Shown: piece after piece, positions 16,901 to 24,837 of the stretch
Layout of the letters: every line of letters begins with the position of its first letter
How positions within the stretch are numbered: position 1 is the first letter of the stretch
From: Streptomyces sp. AC512_CC834
GTDB lineage: Bacteria > Actinomycetota > Actinomycetes > Streptomycetales > Streptomycetaceae
Reading direction: 5' to 3'
Length of the DNA: 64,000 nt
Assembly (NCBI RefSeq): GCF_019049325.1
Contig: NZ_JAGMUO010000038.1
Location: forward strand, 1-64,000
Made by a program: the position numbers and the translations under genes
Notes under the pieces: model-generated
The model's input: the letters and a program-made list of their open reading frames with translations, nothing else
The model's database searches: none
Told to the model about the DNA's origin: nothing

Positions 16901-18690
16901 CGGTCCGGCAGGCGGTCGCGGGCGGGGTGTCGGTGGCGGTGGCCGCCGTGCCCGAGGGGCTGCCGCTGGTGGCGACGGTGGCGCAGCTCGCGGCGGCCCG
17001 CCGGCTGAGCCGCCGGGGCGTCCTCGTGCGCACCCCGCGCACGCTGGAGGCGCTCGGCCGCATGGACACCATCTGCTTCGACAAGACCGGCACCCTCACC
17101 GAGAACCGGCTGCGGCTGACGCGCGTCGCCGGCGCCGACGGCACGGTCCGCCGGGTGGGCGACCCGGACGCCGCCGACGCCGTACGGATCGCCGCGCGCG
17201 CCTGTCCCCGGCTGAACGGCGACGGCGACGGTGCCCGGCCCACCCACGCCACCGACGAGGCCGTCCTGGACGCGGCCGGGGACGACCCGGAGTGGACGCA
17301 GGAGGAGGGGCTGCCCTTCGAGACCTCCCGCGGCTACGCCGCCGCCGTCGGACGGGACGCCGTCGGACGGGACGCCGGCGGGCCCGCGGTGCTGGTGGTC
17401 AAGGGCGCCCCGGAGACGGTGTTGCCCGCCTGCACCGGCCTGCCGTCGCACGCCACCGAGGCGGCGCAGCGCCTGGCCCGCGACGGGCTGCGCATCATCG
17501 CGGTGGCCTCCCGTCCCCTGGGCCGGGACGAGAAGGCCGCCGACGTCCTCGAACAGCAGCCGTCGAAGCTGGAGTTCACCGGACTGCTCGCGCTGGCCGA
17601 CGTGGCCCGCGAGACGTCCCCGGCGCTGGTACGGGGGCTGCGCGAGGCGGGCGTACGGCCCGTGGTGCTGACCGGAGACCATCCGCAGACCGCCCGCGCC
17701 ATCGCCGTCGACCTGGGCTGGCCCGAGGACGCCGTCGTCGTCACCGGCGACGAACTCGCCGCCGCCGACCGCACGGCCCGCTCCCGGATGCTGGGCGACG
17801 CGGACGTGGTGGCCCGGGTGGCGCCCGAGCAGAAACTCCAGGTCGTCGAGTCGCTGCGGGACGCCGGAAGGGTCGTCGGCATGGTCGGCGACGGCGCCAA
17901 CGACGCCGCCGCGATCCGGGCCGCCGACATCGGCGTCGGCATCAGCGCCCGCGGCTCGGCCGCCGCCCGCAACGCCGCCGACCTGGTCGTCACGGGCGAC
18001 GACCTGCTGGTCCTGGTGGAGGCGGTCCGGGAGGGCCGGGCACTGTGGCACAGCGTCGCCGACGCCATCGCCATCCTGATCGGCGGCAACGCGGGCGAGG
18101 TCGGCTTCGGCATCCTCGGCACGGTGCTGGGCGGCGCCGCCCCGCTGTCCACCCGCCAGATGCTGCTGGTCAACCTCTTCACCGACCTGTTCCCGGCGAT
18201 GGCGGTCGCGGTGACGAAGACGGGGGACCCCGAGCAGGAGGCCGCCGACGCGGGCACGCCGCTCGGTACGGCGGTACTGGGCGAGCCCCTGCTCCGGCAG
18301 ATCAGGCACCGGGCCCTGACCACGGCGCTCGGGGCGACCGCGGCCTGGCTGCTGGGCCGCTTCACGCCGGGCACGCAGCGCCGCTCGACGACCATGGCCC
18401 TGTGCGCCGTCGTCGGCACCCAGCTCGCCCAGACCCTCGCCGACCGCCGCGACAGCCGCCTCGTCCAGGTCACGTCCCTCGGCTCCGCCGCCGCCCTGGT
18501 CGCCCTCGTCCAGACCCCGGGCGTCAGCCGCCTCTTCGGCTGCACCCCGCTGGGCCCGGTCGCCTGGACGGGCGTGGCCGCGGCGATCACGCTGGCGCTG
18601 GCGGGACAGCGGGCGCTGCCGGGCGTGGAGGACGCGATCGTGAAGTACTGGCCGAAGGCGGCGGAGCGGTTGCCGACGGCCGTGCGTTGA
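13987..18690 (+). CDS. Giant cation-translocating P-type ATPase (CtpI-like)
   Basis: This 1567-aa P-type ATPase is about twice the usual length and resembles mycobacterial CtpI. It shows the actuator motif T-G-E-S (875-878), the phosphorylation site D-K-T-G-T-L-T (Asp 1032) and G-D-G-A-N-D (1301-1306). A C-terminal membrane region carries N-L-F-T-D-L-F-P-A-M-A-V-A. The first ~700 residues contain Ala/Gly-rich sequence, an acidic stretch near residues 156-178 and little clear membrane topology. Residues ~745-830 form a low-complexity linker of G-T-A-S-D-G-A-type repeats. The transported ion is not evident. ATG at 13987, 9 nt after the KT-rich gene, which supports co-translation. Confidence 0.88.
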   Translation: MAGGLLTRSQDAVTGFVLAGPRLLARGTAPAVGAAAGAAAGTARAGVRGADFAARAARVARAALPGGTRDWQAGPRAHLALRPASTDEVRRAGGTERVAGRVAAALAEHPDVLLAYWDTGLARLVVTATEDALTDRVVERATELAERHGLTRTDQQDDQDLDDQELDGLDDLAEEPVHPGDPVSVRVAATALGADVLGIAAAVTGARLRLPSSPRLVTAVATLLRENPAFRAWLGERLGDHRMDVALAAANAAVHGAGQSPTSLVLDGALRVCELTEAVARTAAFEVVHDRLCVPGRGSLPAAPALRPPPRTSPAQDYAAHASAGSVAGAAVTLLVKHDVAEAAEAVLAGSPKAARYGPAAFHAVLSAALSRTGVLVRDPGRLRQLEMARTVVLHPSALRVPGAGADPWTEDVLDAARRAGLRVVMVEDPALADFTGLADQVVGARRPLGDVVAELRAEGGVITVVRPLPGDEGTVLAGLLAGDVAVALADTDGPVAWGADVLAPQGLADVWRLLRAVPAVRAIGHRSQTLARSGAALSGLLVAVGEARSRRRGGMSALLGMRHAPVDASAAMALLSGTRAALGVATARAPHPRARVAWHTLDPDDVRDRLEREREPEPTAVELASARLHAVADRAGRVRVLAPARWSWQLARAVRGELDDPLTPVLAVGSAASAILGSVVDALLVVGALDLNALVGGFQRLRAERALSGLLAEQKQKARLAEDPARAGRRTASDGAAGEYTADSERYVFGDGAGDGGTPARGTGSGQDGGAPSVAAAGTPSRRVRASAPEGTASDGAELHGTAPDDAAPDGTASDRTASEEIVSGRAAEAEARIVDATRLHPGHVIELKADDVVPADARLLWEDGLEVDESALTGESLPVDKSVDPSPRAPVAERYCMVFEGTTVVAGRARAVVVDTGDHTEAARAVALAARTPAAAGVQARLQELTRKALPLTLAGGAAVTGLSLLRGAPVRQAVAGGVSVAVAAVPEGLPLVATVAQLAAARRLSRRGVLVRTPRTLEALGRMDTICFDKTGTLTENRLRLTRVAGADGTVRRVGDPDAADAVRIAARACPRLNGDGDGARPTHATDEAVLDAAGDDPEWTQEEGLPFETSRGYAAAVGRDAVGRDAGGPAVLVVKGAPETVLPACTGLPSHATEAAQRLARDGLRIIAVASRPLGRDEKAADVLEQQPSKLEFTGLLALADVARETSPALVRGLREAGVRPVVLTGDHPQTARAIAVDLGWPEDAVVVTGDELAAADRTARSRMLGDADVVARVAPEQKLQVVESLRDAGRVVGMVGDGANDAAAIRAADIGVGISARGSAAARNAADLVVTGDDLLVLVEAVREGRALWHSVADAIAILIGGNAGEVGFGILGTVLGGAAPLSTRQMLLVNLFTDLFPAMAVAVTKTGDPEQEAADAGTPLGTAVLGEPLLRQIRHRALTTALGATAAWLLGRFTPGTQRRSTTMALCAVVGTQLAQTLADRRDSRLVQVTSLGSAAALVALVQTPGVSRLFGCTPLGPVAWTGVAAAITLALAGQRALPGVEDAIVKYWPKAAERLPTAVR

Positions 18691-18711
18691 GGCGGGGCCG
18701 GGGGCGGGTCC

Positions 18712-19476
18712 TCAGCCTGCCGCGGGCTCGGCGGCGCGAAGCCGGAAGGTCAGGTAGGCGGTGTCGTCGTCGGCTTCCGCGCCGTCGGCGTCGGTGACCG
18801 AGACCGGGGTCAGCCCGGCCGCGACGGCGAGCCTCTCGAAGTCGGACCTGCGGTACCAGTGCAGCGCCCAGGCGCGCTCCACGACGGTGCTCTCGTCGCC
18901 CCGGTGGCGTTCGTAGCGCAGTACTGCGGTCTGGGTGCGGGCGGCCTCGTCGCGTTCCTCGGACACCATCGAGAAGCGCAGCTCGGCGCCGTCGGCCGCG
19001 GGGGCCGCGCGGACCGTTCCGAGCTCCCGCGCAGGGGTGGGGGCCGGGACATGCAGCGGGATCAGGACCGTGCCGTCGTCCGTCAGGTGCTCGCGGACGC
19101 GGCGCAGGGCCGCCTCGGCGGTGGCGTCGTCCGGCAGGAGGTTGAAGGTCGGCCCGGCCAGGAAGACCGCCCGGAACCGGCGGTCCAGGCGGAGTTCCTC
19201 CATGCGCTGGTGGTGCACGGTGACGGTGACCCCCTCGCGGGCCGCCCGTTCGCGGCAGCGCTCCAGCATGTCGGCGGAGGAGTCGACGCCCGCCACGTCC
19301 AGCCCCTGCCGGCGCAGCGCGAGCAGGGGATCGCCGTCGCCGCAGCCCAGCTCCAGCGCCGGTTCACCGGCCGCCCGGACGAAGGCCGCGTACGGGTCGG
19401 GTTCCGGGGAGAAGGACTTCAGCGGCGCGTAGGACTCCGCCACGATGCCGGTGTAGAAGTCGGCCGCGTCCGCCAT
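18712..19476 (-). CDS. Class I SAM-dependent methyltransferase
   Basis: This 254-aa protein has the class I motif I L-E-L-G-C-G-D-G-D-P near residue 40, then G-L-D-V-A-G-V-D-S-S motif II with the acidic ribose ligand, and V-F-L-A-G-P-T-F-N-L-L motif IV. The N-terminus (Y-T-G-I-V-A-E-S-Y-A-P-L-K) fits small-molecule methyltransferases. The substrate is unknown. It converges on the P-type ATPase with a 21-bp gap and is downstream of an MFS exporter on the same strand, separated by a tandem-repeat array. Confidence 0.85.
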   Translation of the reverse strand: MADAADFYTGIVAESYAPLKSFSPEPDPYAAFVRAAGEPALELGCGDGDPLLALRRQGLDVAGVDSSADMLERCRERAAREGVTVTVHHQRMEELRLDRRFRAVFLAGPTFNLLPDDATAEAALRRVREHLTDDGTVLIPLHVPAPTPARELGTVRAAPAADGAELRFSMVSEERDEAARTQTAVLRYERHRGDESTVVERAWALHWYRRSDFERLAVAAGLTPVSVTDADGAEADDDTAYLTFRLRAAEPAAG

Positions 19477-19563
19477 GTATCCGCCCCTTTCCGGGCCGAG
19501 TCCGGCCCGGGCCCGTGTCGCCGTCGGCCGCAGGCTAGTGCGCGGGCTCCGCGGTCACCAGCC

Positions 19564-19700
19564 GATTACGGCTCAGGCCCCGGATACGGCGTCAGGCCCT
19601 CCGACTACGGCTCAGGCCCCCGACTACTGTGTCAGCCCCCCGATTACGGCTCAGACCCCCGATTACCGCGTCAGGCCCCCGAGTCACGGCGTCAGCCCCC
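19564..19700. repeat. Alternating 19/20-bp tandem repeat, seven units
   Basis: Seven units of the type GATTACGGCTCAGGCCCCC start at 19564, 19583, 19603, 19622, 19642, 19661 and 19681. Spacing alternates 19 and 20 bp. The core alternates CTCAG and GTCAG in the first six units, so the true period is 39 bp (a higher-order repeat). It fills the gap between the MFS stop, which lies in the last unit, and the methyltransferase promoter region. Confidence 0.9.
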
Positions 19701-21146
19701 CGTCCGTGCCGCCTCCCGCACCTCCGGCGACTCCAGGCGCTCCGCCGTCCGGTCCGCCGTGCGGTGGGCCCAGCGGCCGTTCGTGACGGCGCCCAGGGCG
19801 AGGACCGCGAGGCCGCAGGCGGCCAGGATCCACCAGCCGGGGCGGGCGGCGGAGACGAAGGTGTCGCGGTACGACGAGGCGCCCACGCCCGCCGCCAGCA
19901 CCGCGCCGACCACCGCCACGCCCAGCGTCTGGCCCAGTTGGCGGCTGGTGGAGGCGATCGCCGCGGCGACCCCCGCCTGGGCGCGGGGCATGCCGGAGAC
20001 CGCGGTGTTGGTGATGGGCGCGTTGACGAAGCCGAAGCCGACGCCGAACAGGACGTAGCCGACGAAGAGGGTGACGTTCGACGTCTCGGCCTCGAAGGCG
20101 GCGAACAGCGTCCCGCTCACGGTCAGCGCGCCGCCCGCGATCAGCAGGGGCAGCCGTGGCCCCCGGCTGCCGACCAGCCGCCCGGACAGCGGGGCGCACA
20201 GGAAGGTCGGGACGGCCATCGGCAGCATCCACAGCCCGGCCTCCAGCGCGCTCAGTCCGCGCACGTTCTGCAGGTACAGCGTGGACAGGAACAGGAAGCC
20301 GCCCAGCGCGGCGAACGCGCTGATCGCGATGACGGTGGCCCCGCTGAACGGCGCCGACCGGAAGAAGCGCAGGTCGATGAGGGGTTCGGCGCGGCGGGGC
20401 TCGTAGAGGAGCAGGCCGAGCAGCGCCGCCACCGCCAGTGCGGCGAAGGGCAGCACCGTCGTGAGGCCTGCGTTCGGCGCCTCGATGATCGCGTACGTCA
20501 GGGAGCCGAACAGCACGATCACCATGAGCTGGCCCAGCGGGTCGGGGCGGCGGGCCTTCGGTGCGCGGGACTCGGGGACGAAGCGCAGGGTGAGCAGGAG
20601 GGCCGCGAGGCCCACCGGCAGGTTGACCCAGAAGATCGAGCGCCAGCCGACCGACTCCACGAGTACGCCGCCGACCAGCGGGCCCGCGGCCATGGATATG
20701 CCGACCACCGCGCCCCAGACACCGATCGCACGGGCCCGCTCGCGCGGGTCGGTGAAGGTGTTGGTGATGATCGACATGGCGACCGGGTTGAGCATCGAAC
20801 CGCCCACCGCCTGCATCATCCGGAAGACGACCAGCGAGGACAGGTCCGGCGCCAGCGAGCACAGCAGCGAGCCGAGGGTGAAGATCACCAGGCCGGTCAT
20901 GAAGACCCGCTTGCGGCCGATGCGGTCGGCCGTGGAGCCGGACAGCATCAGCAGCGCCGCCAGCACCAGCGTGTACGCGTCGACCGCCCACTGGAGGCCC
21001 GAGGTGCTCGCGTGCAGGTCGCGCTGCATGGAGGGGAGGGCGACGTTGAGGATCGTGTTGTCGATACTCACGATCAGCAGGCTCATGCAGCAGATGGCGA
21101 GCACGAGCATGCGGCGGCGGTGGGTCAGCTCGGGCATGGCCTCCAT
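19692..21146 (-). CDS. MFS drug-type exporter (DHA2/EmrB-QacA)
   Basis: This 484-aa exporter has about 14 hydrophobic helices. The first helix region has S-I-D-N-T-I-L-N-V-A-L-P-S, a DHA2 signature, and motif A-like G-S-T-A-D-R-I-G-R-K-R-V-F lies after helix 2. It is a second EmrB-type pump in this window and only distantly similar to the one at 10692. The start at 21146 (ATG) has weak GAG upstream; an ATG at 21137 is possible. The promoter region shared with dus is AT-rich (TTAACTAATTA at about 21172-21182), which suggests regulation by a factor not encoded next to it. Confidence 0.88.
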   Translation of the reverse strand: MEAMPELTHRRRMLVLAICCMSLLIVSIDNTILNVALPSMQRDLHASTSGLQWAVDAYTLVLAALLMLSGSTADRIGRKRVFMTGLVIFTLGSLLCSLAPDLSSLVVFRMMQAVGGSMLNPVAMSIITNTFTDPRERARAIGVWGAVVGISMAAGPLVGGVLVESVGWRSIFWVNLPVGLAALLLTLRFVPESRAPKARRPDPLGQLMVIVLFGSLTYAIIEAPNAGLTTVLPFAALAVAALLGLLLYEPRRAEPLIDLRFFRSAPFSGATVIAISAFAALGGFLFLSTLYLQNVRGLSALEAGLWMLPMAVPTFLCAPLSGRLVGSRGPRLPLLIAGGALTVSGTLFAAFEAETSNVTLFVGYVLFGVGFGFVNAPITNTAVSGMPRAQAGVAAAIASTSRQLGQTLGVAVVGAVLAAGVGASSYRDTFVSAARPGWWILAACGLAVLALGAVTNGRWAHRTADRTAERLESPEVREAARTGG

Positions 21147-21154
21147 CGTACGCT

Positions 21155-21190
21155 CATATCGATAGTGCGGTTAACTAATTACCGGTACAT
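21155..21190. promoter_or_regulatory. AT-rich divergent promoter/operator region
   Basis: This short segment holds ATATCGATA and GGTTAACTAATTACC, an imperfect 15-bp dyad, in otherwise GC-rich DNA. It lies between the divergent MFS and dus genes and is a likely promoter and operator for the exporter. No regulator gene is adjacent. Confidence 0.4.
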
Positions 21191-21245
21191 GGTCTTCGTC
21201 CACAGGGGGCGGCGGGCACCGCCCCGCGTACGTGACAATGGAGGA

Positions 21246-22412
21246 ATGTCCACGCTCACCACGCCCGCCCCCGGCACCACCGCCGCCGCACCGTTGCAGA
21301 TCGGCCCGCACACCGTCGCACCGCCCGTGGTGCTCGCACCGATGGCCGGGATCACCAATGCGCCGTTCCGCACCCTGTGCAGGGAGTTCAGCGGCGGCAA
21401 GGGCCTGTTCGTGAGCGAGATGATCACCACCCGCGCGCTGGTCGAGCGCAACGAGAAGACCATGCAGCTCATCCACTTCGACGCGACCGAGACGCCGCGT
21501 TCGATCCAGTTGTACGGCGTCGACCCGGTGACCGTCGGCAAGGCCGTCCGCATGATCGCGGAGGAGGGCCTGGCCGACCACATCGACCTGAACTTCGGCT
21601 GCCCCGTGCCCAAGGTGACCCGCAAGGGCGGCGGCTCGGCCATCCCGTACAAGCGGAACCTGCTGCGCGCCATCGTCCGCGAGGCCGTCACCGGCGCCGG
21701 TGACCTGCCCGTCACCATGAAGATGCGCAAGGGCATCGACGACGACCACCTCACCCACCTCGACGCCGGCCGCATCGCCGTCGAGGAGGGCGTCACCGCC
21801 ATCGCCCTGCACGGCCGCACCACCGCCCAGCACTACGGCGGCACCGCCGACTGGGACGCCATCGCCCGCCTCAAGGAACACGTCCCGGAGATCCCCGTCC
21901 TCGGCAACGGCGACATCTGGTCCGCCGAGGACGCGCTGCGGATGGTGCGGGAGACCGGCTGCGACGGTGTCGTGGTCGGGCGCGGGTGCCTGGGGCGGCC
22001 GTGGCTCTTCGCCGACCTCGTCGCCGCCTTCGAGGGGCGCGGTGACTATGTGCGGCCCACGCTGCGCGAGGTCGCCGACGTGATGGTCCGGCACGCCACG
22101 CTGCTCGGCGAGTGGATCGGTGACGAGGCGCGCGGCGTCATCGACTTCCGCAAGCACGTCGCCTGGTACCTCAAGGGCTTCGCCGTCGGCTCCGAGATGC
22201 GAAAGCGGCTGGCCATCACCTCCTCGCTGGAAGCCCTGCGCACCGGCCTCGACGAACTCGACCTCGACCAGCCCTGGCCGACCGGCGCCGACGGCCCCCG
22301 CGGCCGCACCTCCGGCAACAACCGGGTGGTCCTGCCGGACGGCTGGCTGAAGGACCCGTACGACTGCGCGGGCGTCGGCGCGGACGCGGAACTGGACACC
22401 TCCGGCGGCTGA
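21246..22412 (+). CDS. dusB: tRNA-dihydrouridine synthase
   Basis: This 388-aa FMN-dependent enzyme reduces uridines in the tRNA D-loop. Visible features are the N-terminal V-L-A-P-M-A-G-I-T-N-A-P-F-R FMN segment and N-F-G-C-P-V-P-K-V-T-R-K-G-G-G-S with the catalytic Cys. The I-A-L-H-G-R-T-T-A-Q-H-Y-G and V-V-G-R-G-C-L-G-R-P-W-L-F segments are also present. GAGG lies just before the ATG at 21246. It converges on the LtaS-like gene with a 19-bp gap. The single bacterial Dus in actinomycetes is DusB-like; the symbol is by family resemblance. Confidence 0.93.
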   Translation: MSTLTTPAPGTTAAAPLQIGPHTVAPPVVLAPMAGITNAPFRTLCREFSGGKGLFVSEMITTRALVERNEKTMQLIHFDATETPRSIQLYGVDPVTVGKAVRMIAEEGLADHIDLNFGCPVPKVTRKGGGSAIPYKRNLLRAIVREAVTGAGDLPVTMKMRKGIDDDHLTHLDAGRIAVEEGVTAIALHGRTTAQHYGGTADWDAIARLKEHVPEIPVLGNGDIWSAEDALRMVRETGCDGVVVGRGCLGRPWLFADLVAAFEGRGDYVRPTLREVADVMVRHATLLGEWIGDEARGVIDFRKHVAWYLKGFAVGSEMRKRLAITSSLEALRTGLDELDLDQPWPTGADGPRGRTSGNNRVVLPDGWLKDPYDCAGVGADAELDTSGG

Positions 22413-22431
22413 CCGGCCCTCGGTCGGCTCT

Positions 22432-24357
22432 TCAGCCCTTGGTGGGGTGCGGGACGGAGCCGTACGCCGTCAGGAAGCGGTCGCGGAAGGAACTCATCTT
22501 CCACACCGGGGCGTCCTGGGCCGGCTTGAGCCCCTCGGTCCAGTGCCAGTCGTCGATCGCGTCGAGCACCTTCGGGTCCTTGGCGACGATCGACACCGGG
22601 ACGTCCCGGCTCGCCTTGTTTCCGCTGACGCGGGAGAGCGGCTGGTGGTCGCCGAGGAAGACGAGGACGGTGTCGTCGGTGCCGTAGCGCTCCAGCCACT
22701 GGGTGAGGCTGGTGACCGAGTACTCGATCGACTTGCCGTACTCCTCCTTCGAGCGGGCGGAGTCGGTGATGATGTCGGACGCCTTCACACCCGACGCCTC
22801 GATGCCGTCGTACACCGACCCGTCGCCGATCTCGTCCCAGCCGACCATCTTCGGGATCGGCGCCCACGGCTGGTGGCTGGAGGTGAGGATGACCTCCGCC
22901 ATCAGCGGTTTGTCGCGCTTCTTGCCGTGCTCCAGCCGCTGGAAGGCCTCCAGGGCGTACTGGTCCGGCATGGTCGACCAGCTGAACTTCGGCCCCTCGT
23001 AGCCCACCTCGAACGCGTCGTACACCTTGTCCAGCCCGTACCACTCCGACTCCGGCCAGGCCTTCTGCACCCCCGGCATCACCCCGACCGTGTCCCAGGC
23101 GCCGGTCTTCTGGAACGCCTTGGTGAGGGTGAGGTGGTCGCCGGCCGTGACGGTGCGGTAGCGCTGCTGGTTGTCCACCCACAAGCCCGACATGAACGTG
23201 GAGTGGCCGAGCCAACTGCTGCCGCCGTACGTCGCCGAGGTCAGCCAGCCACTGCGGGCCTGGAAGCCCGCCTTCGCCAGCGCCGCCGTGCTCGTGTCCA
23301 GCGTCCGGTCGACACCCGGTGCCATCACCGGGTCCTCGAGGGCGCTGCGGCCGTAGCTCTCGATGAACGTGAAGATCATGTCCTTGCCCCGCAGGTCCGG
23401 CACCAACTGCGCGCCGGGCGTGCCCCCGAACCGGTCCGCCTTCGCCTGCTTCGCGAAGGCCGCCTCGTCCCGCAGCGTGTCCACCACCCGGTGCGCCTGC
23501 GCCTCCATCGCCCCGGAGGCGCTCCTGGTGGCGACCGGCACGCCGAAGGTCTGCAGGCCCAGCGCCGCGCAGGTCATCCACACGGTGGCCGCCATCAGCG
23601 CGCCCCGCGCCGCCCGCTCCCGGTGCGCGGCGAGCAGCTCGCCGAGCCGGACCGCCGCCAGGGCCATGAGCACCAGCAGCAGCACGGCGAGCGTGACGGC
23701 GCCCACGGCGGCCCAGGTCGCCGCCGCGCCGCCCATCGAGTCCGCCACGTACGACTGGGCGTCGTCGAGCAGACCCCAGTCCAGGACGAGGTTGAAGCGC
23801 CGCCCCAGGTACTCGGTGAAGCCCATGTCGAGCAGGTTCACCACGGTCAGCGCGCCGAGGGCGGTCCCGAACAGCGCCGCCCCGACCAGGCGTGCCCTGC
23901 GGGGCAGGCAGAGCAGCAGCACCGCCGCGATGACCGCCTCCGCCGGGATCCGCGCGAAGCGGTTGGGCTCCAGGGCCACGAGGGTGTTCGGCAGCAGCAG
24001 CGCCCCGAGCACGAGAACGGCCGAGAGCGCCGTCGTGGCACGGCGGACGACGACGGCGGCGAGCGGGTGCCGCGTACGCCAGGTACGCCAGGTACGCCAT
24101 GCGCGCCAGTTGTGCCAGGCACGCCGGCGTGCGAGGCGGCCGGCCGCGGCGGCCCGCGACGGCTCGGCGACGCTCTCCGGCCGGACGGTCTCCTCCTCAG
24201 GTTCGGGGGCACTCTCCGGCTCGGCGACATCGGGCTCGTCCGGCTCGGCCGGCTCGTCCGGCTCCTGTGCGCTCTCGCCGGGTTCACCGGGTTCACCGGG
24301 TTCGTCCGGCTCCTCTGCCGGGGTCGGGGACTGGCGAAAGCGTGTGAAGACGGGCAC
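22432..24357 (-). CDS. LtaS-like sulfatase/phosphoglycerol transferase membrane protein
   Basis: This 641-aa protein has a cytoplasmic N-terminus rich in E-P-D-E-P repeats (about residues 10-60). A triple W-R-T-W-R-T basic segment follows, then about five hydrophobic helices, then an extracellular sulfatase-fold domain starting at F-T-F-I-E-S-Y-G-R. The S-S-W-L-G-H-S-T-F-M-S-G segment and late L-V-F-L-G-D-H-Q-P metal site match lipoteichoic acid synthase and phosphoglycerol transferases. In Streptomyces such enzymes may build glycerol-phosphate surface polymers; activity is inferred. I chose the GTG at 24357 because AAGGA lies upstream; the open frame extends further without similarity. Confidence 0.82.
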   Translation of the reverse strand: MPVFTRFRQSPTPAEEPDEPGEPGEPGESAQEPDEPAEPDEPDVAEPESAPEPEEETVRPESVAEPSRAAAAGRLARRRAWHNWRAWRTWRTWRTRHPLAAVVVRRATTALSAVLVLGALLLPNTLVALEPNRFARIPAEAVIAAVLLLCLPRRARLVGAALFGTALGALTVVNLLDMGFTEYLGRRFNLVLDWGLLDDAQSYVADSMGGAAATWAAVGAVTLAVLLLVLMALAAVRLGELLAAHRERAARGALMAATVWMTCAALGLQTFGVPVATRSASGAMEAQAHRVVDTLRDEAAFAKQAKADRFGGTPGAQLVPDLRGKDMIFTFIESYGRSALEDPVMAPGVDRTLDTSTAALAKAGFQARSGWLTSATYGGSSWLGHSTFMSGLWVDNQQRYRTVTAGDHLTLTKAFQKTGAWDTVGVMPGVQKAWPESEWYGLDKVYDAFEVGYEGPKFSWSTMPDQYALEAFQRLEHGKKRDKPLMAEVILTSSHQPWAPIPKMVGWDEIGDGSVYDGIEASGVKASDIITDSARSKEEYGKSIEYSVTSLTQWLERYGTDDTVLVFLGDHQPLSRVSGNKASRDVPVSIVAKDPKVLDAIDDWHWTEGLKPAQDAPVWKMSSFRDRFLTAYGSVPHPTKG

Positions 24358-24837
24358 CCGAAGGTCCTTCCGTGCGAATCCCGGTGGACGGCGGGCCCGG
24401 CGAGGGGGCCGGGCCCGCCGCAGTGTCGTACGTCCGCGGCGGGCCGTCCGTTCACCGGTCCGCATGGTGAAATCCGGCGGCCTGTGGCAGCGTGATTCTC
24501 GCCACCTCTGATAGGAGTGTCGCTCAGATGAGCGGATCTTGGGCGACTCCACTTCTCCAAGGTGTGGCACTGAGTGCCAGGCGTTGATCGTTCATCGATC
24601 GAACTCAAACGTAGGGAATGCCGCTCAGGTGAGCGAGAAGCGAAGGGTCTGAGAGTTCGTCCGTTCAAGAAGTGAAAACACAAGCGGCCGATCGCTTGCC
24701 AAGCCTTGACTTTCGATCCGCTGGCGGACGAGTGGTTACAGGCGTATGACGCGCAAGTGGACGTACCCAGGTGCCTTTGATCTGGGTACATTCCTCGCCG
24801 TCAGGGCAGCCACCGCGTCCTCGAGGAGTCGAGACCC
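24358..24837. other. 480-bp divergent intergenic region upstream of ppdK
   Basis: No gene is visible. This long region separates the LtaS-like gene from ppdK and holds three perfect palindromes, annotated separately, and the dyad GATCG-TTCAT-CGATC at 24585-24599. TTGACT occurs at about 24707, but no confident -10 follows. Its length and dyads suggest complex regulation of ppdK or a leader RNA. Confidence 0.5.
24521..24635. promoter_or_regulatory. Repeated palindromes upstream of ppdK
   Basis: The 14-bp palindrome CGCTCA-NN-TGAGCG occurs twice, at 24521-24534 (GA centre) and 24622-24635 (GG centre), 101 bp apart. Between them GGCACT-G-AGTGCC (24566-24578) is another perfect palindrome. Two identical dyads about 100 bp apart suggest a looping or cooperative regulator. 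Its identity is unknown. Confidence 0.5.

Noticed and set aside
14923..18309. 1128-codon open frame antisense to the P-type ATPase
   Set aside because: His/Arg/Gln-rich nonsense composition typical of antisense frames in GC-rich DNA; the ATPase motifs are on the plus strand.
19564..19700. Possible CRISPR array
   Set aside because: The units are contiguous tandem repeats without spacers and no cas genes are present; the same holds for the arrays at 30706, 51699 and 54872.
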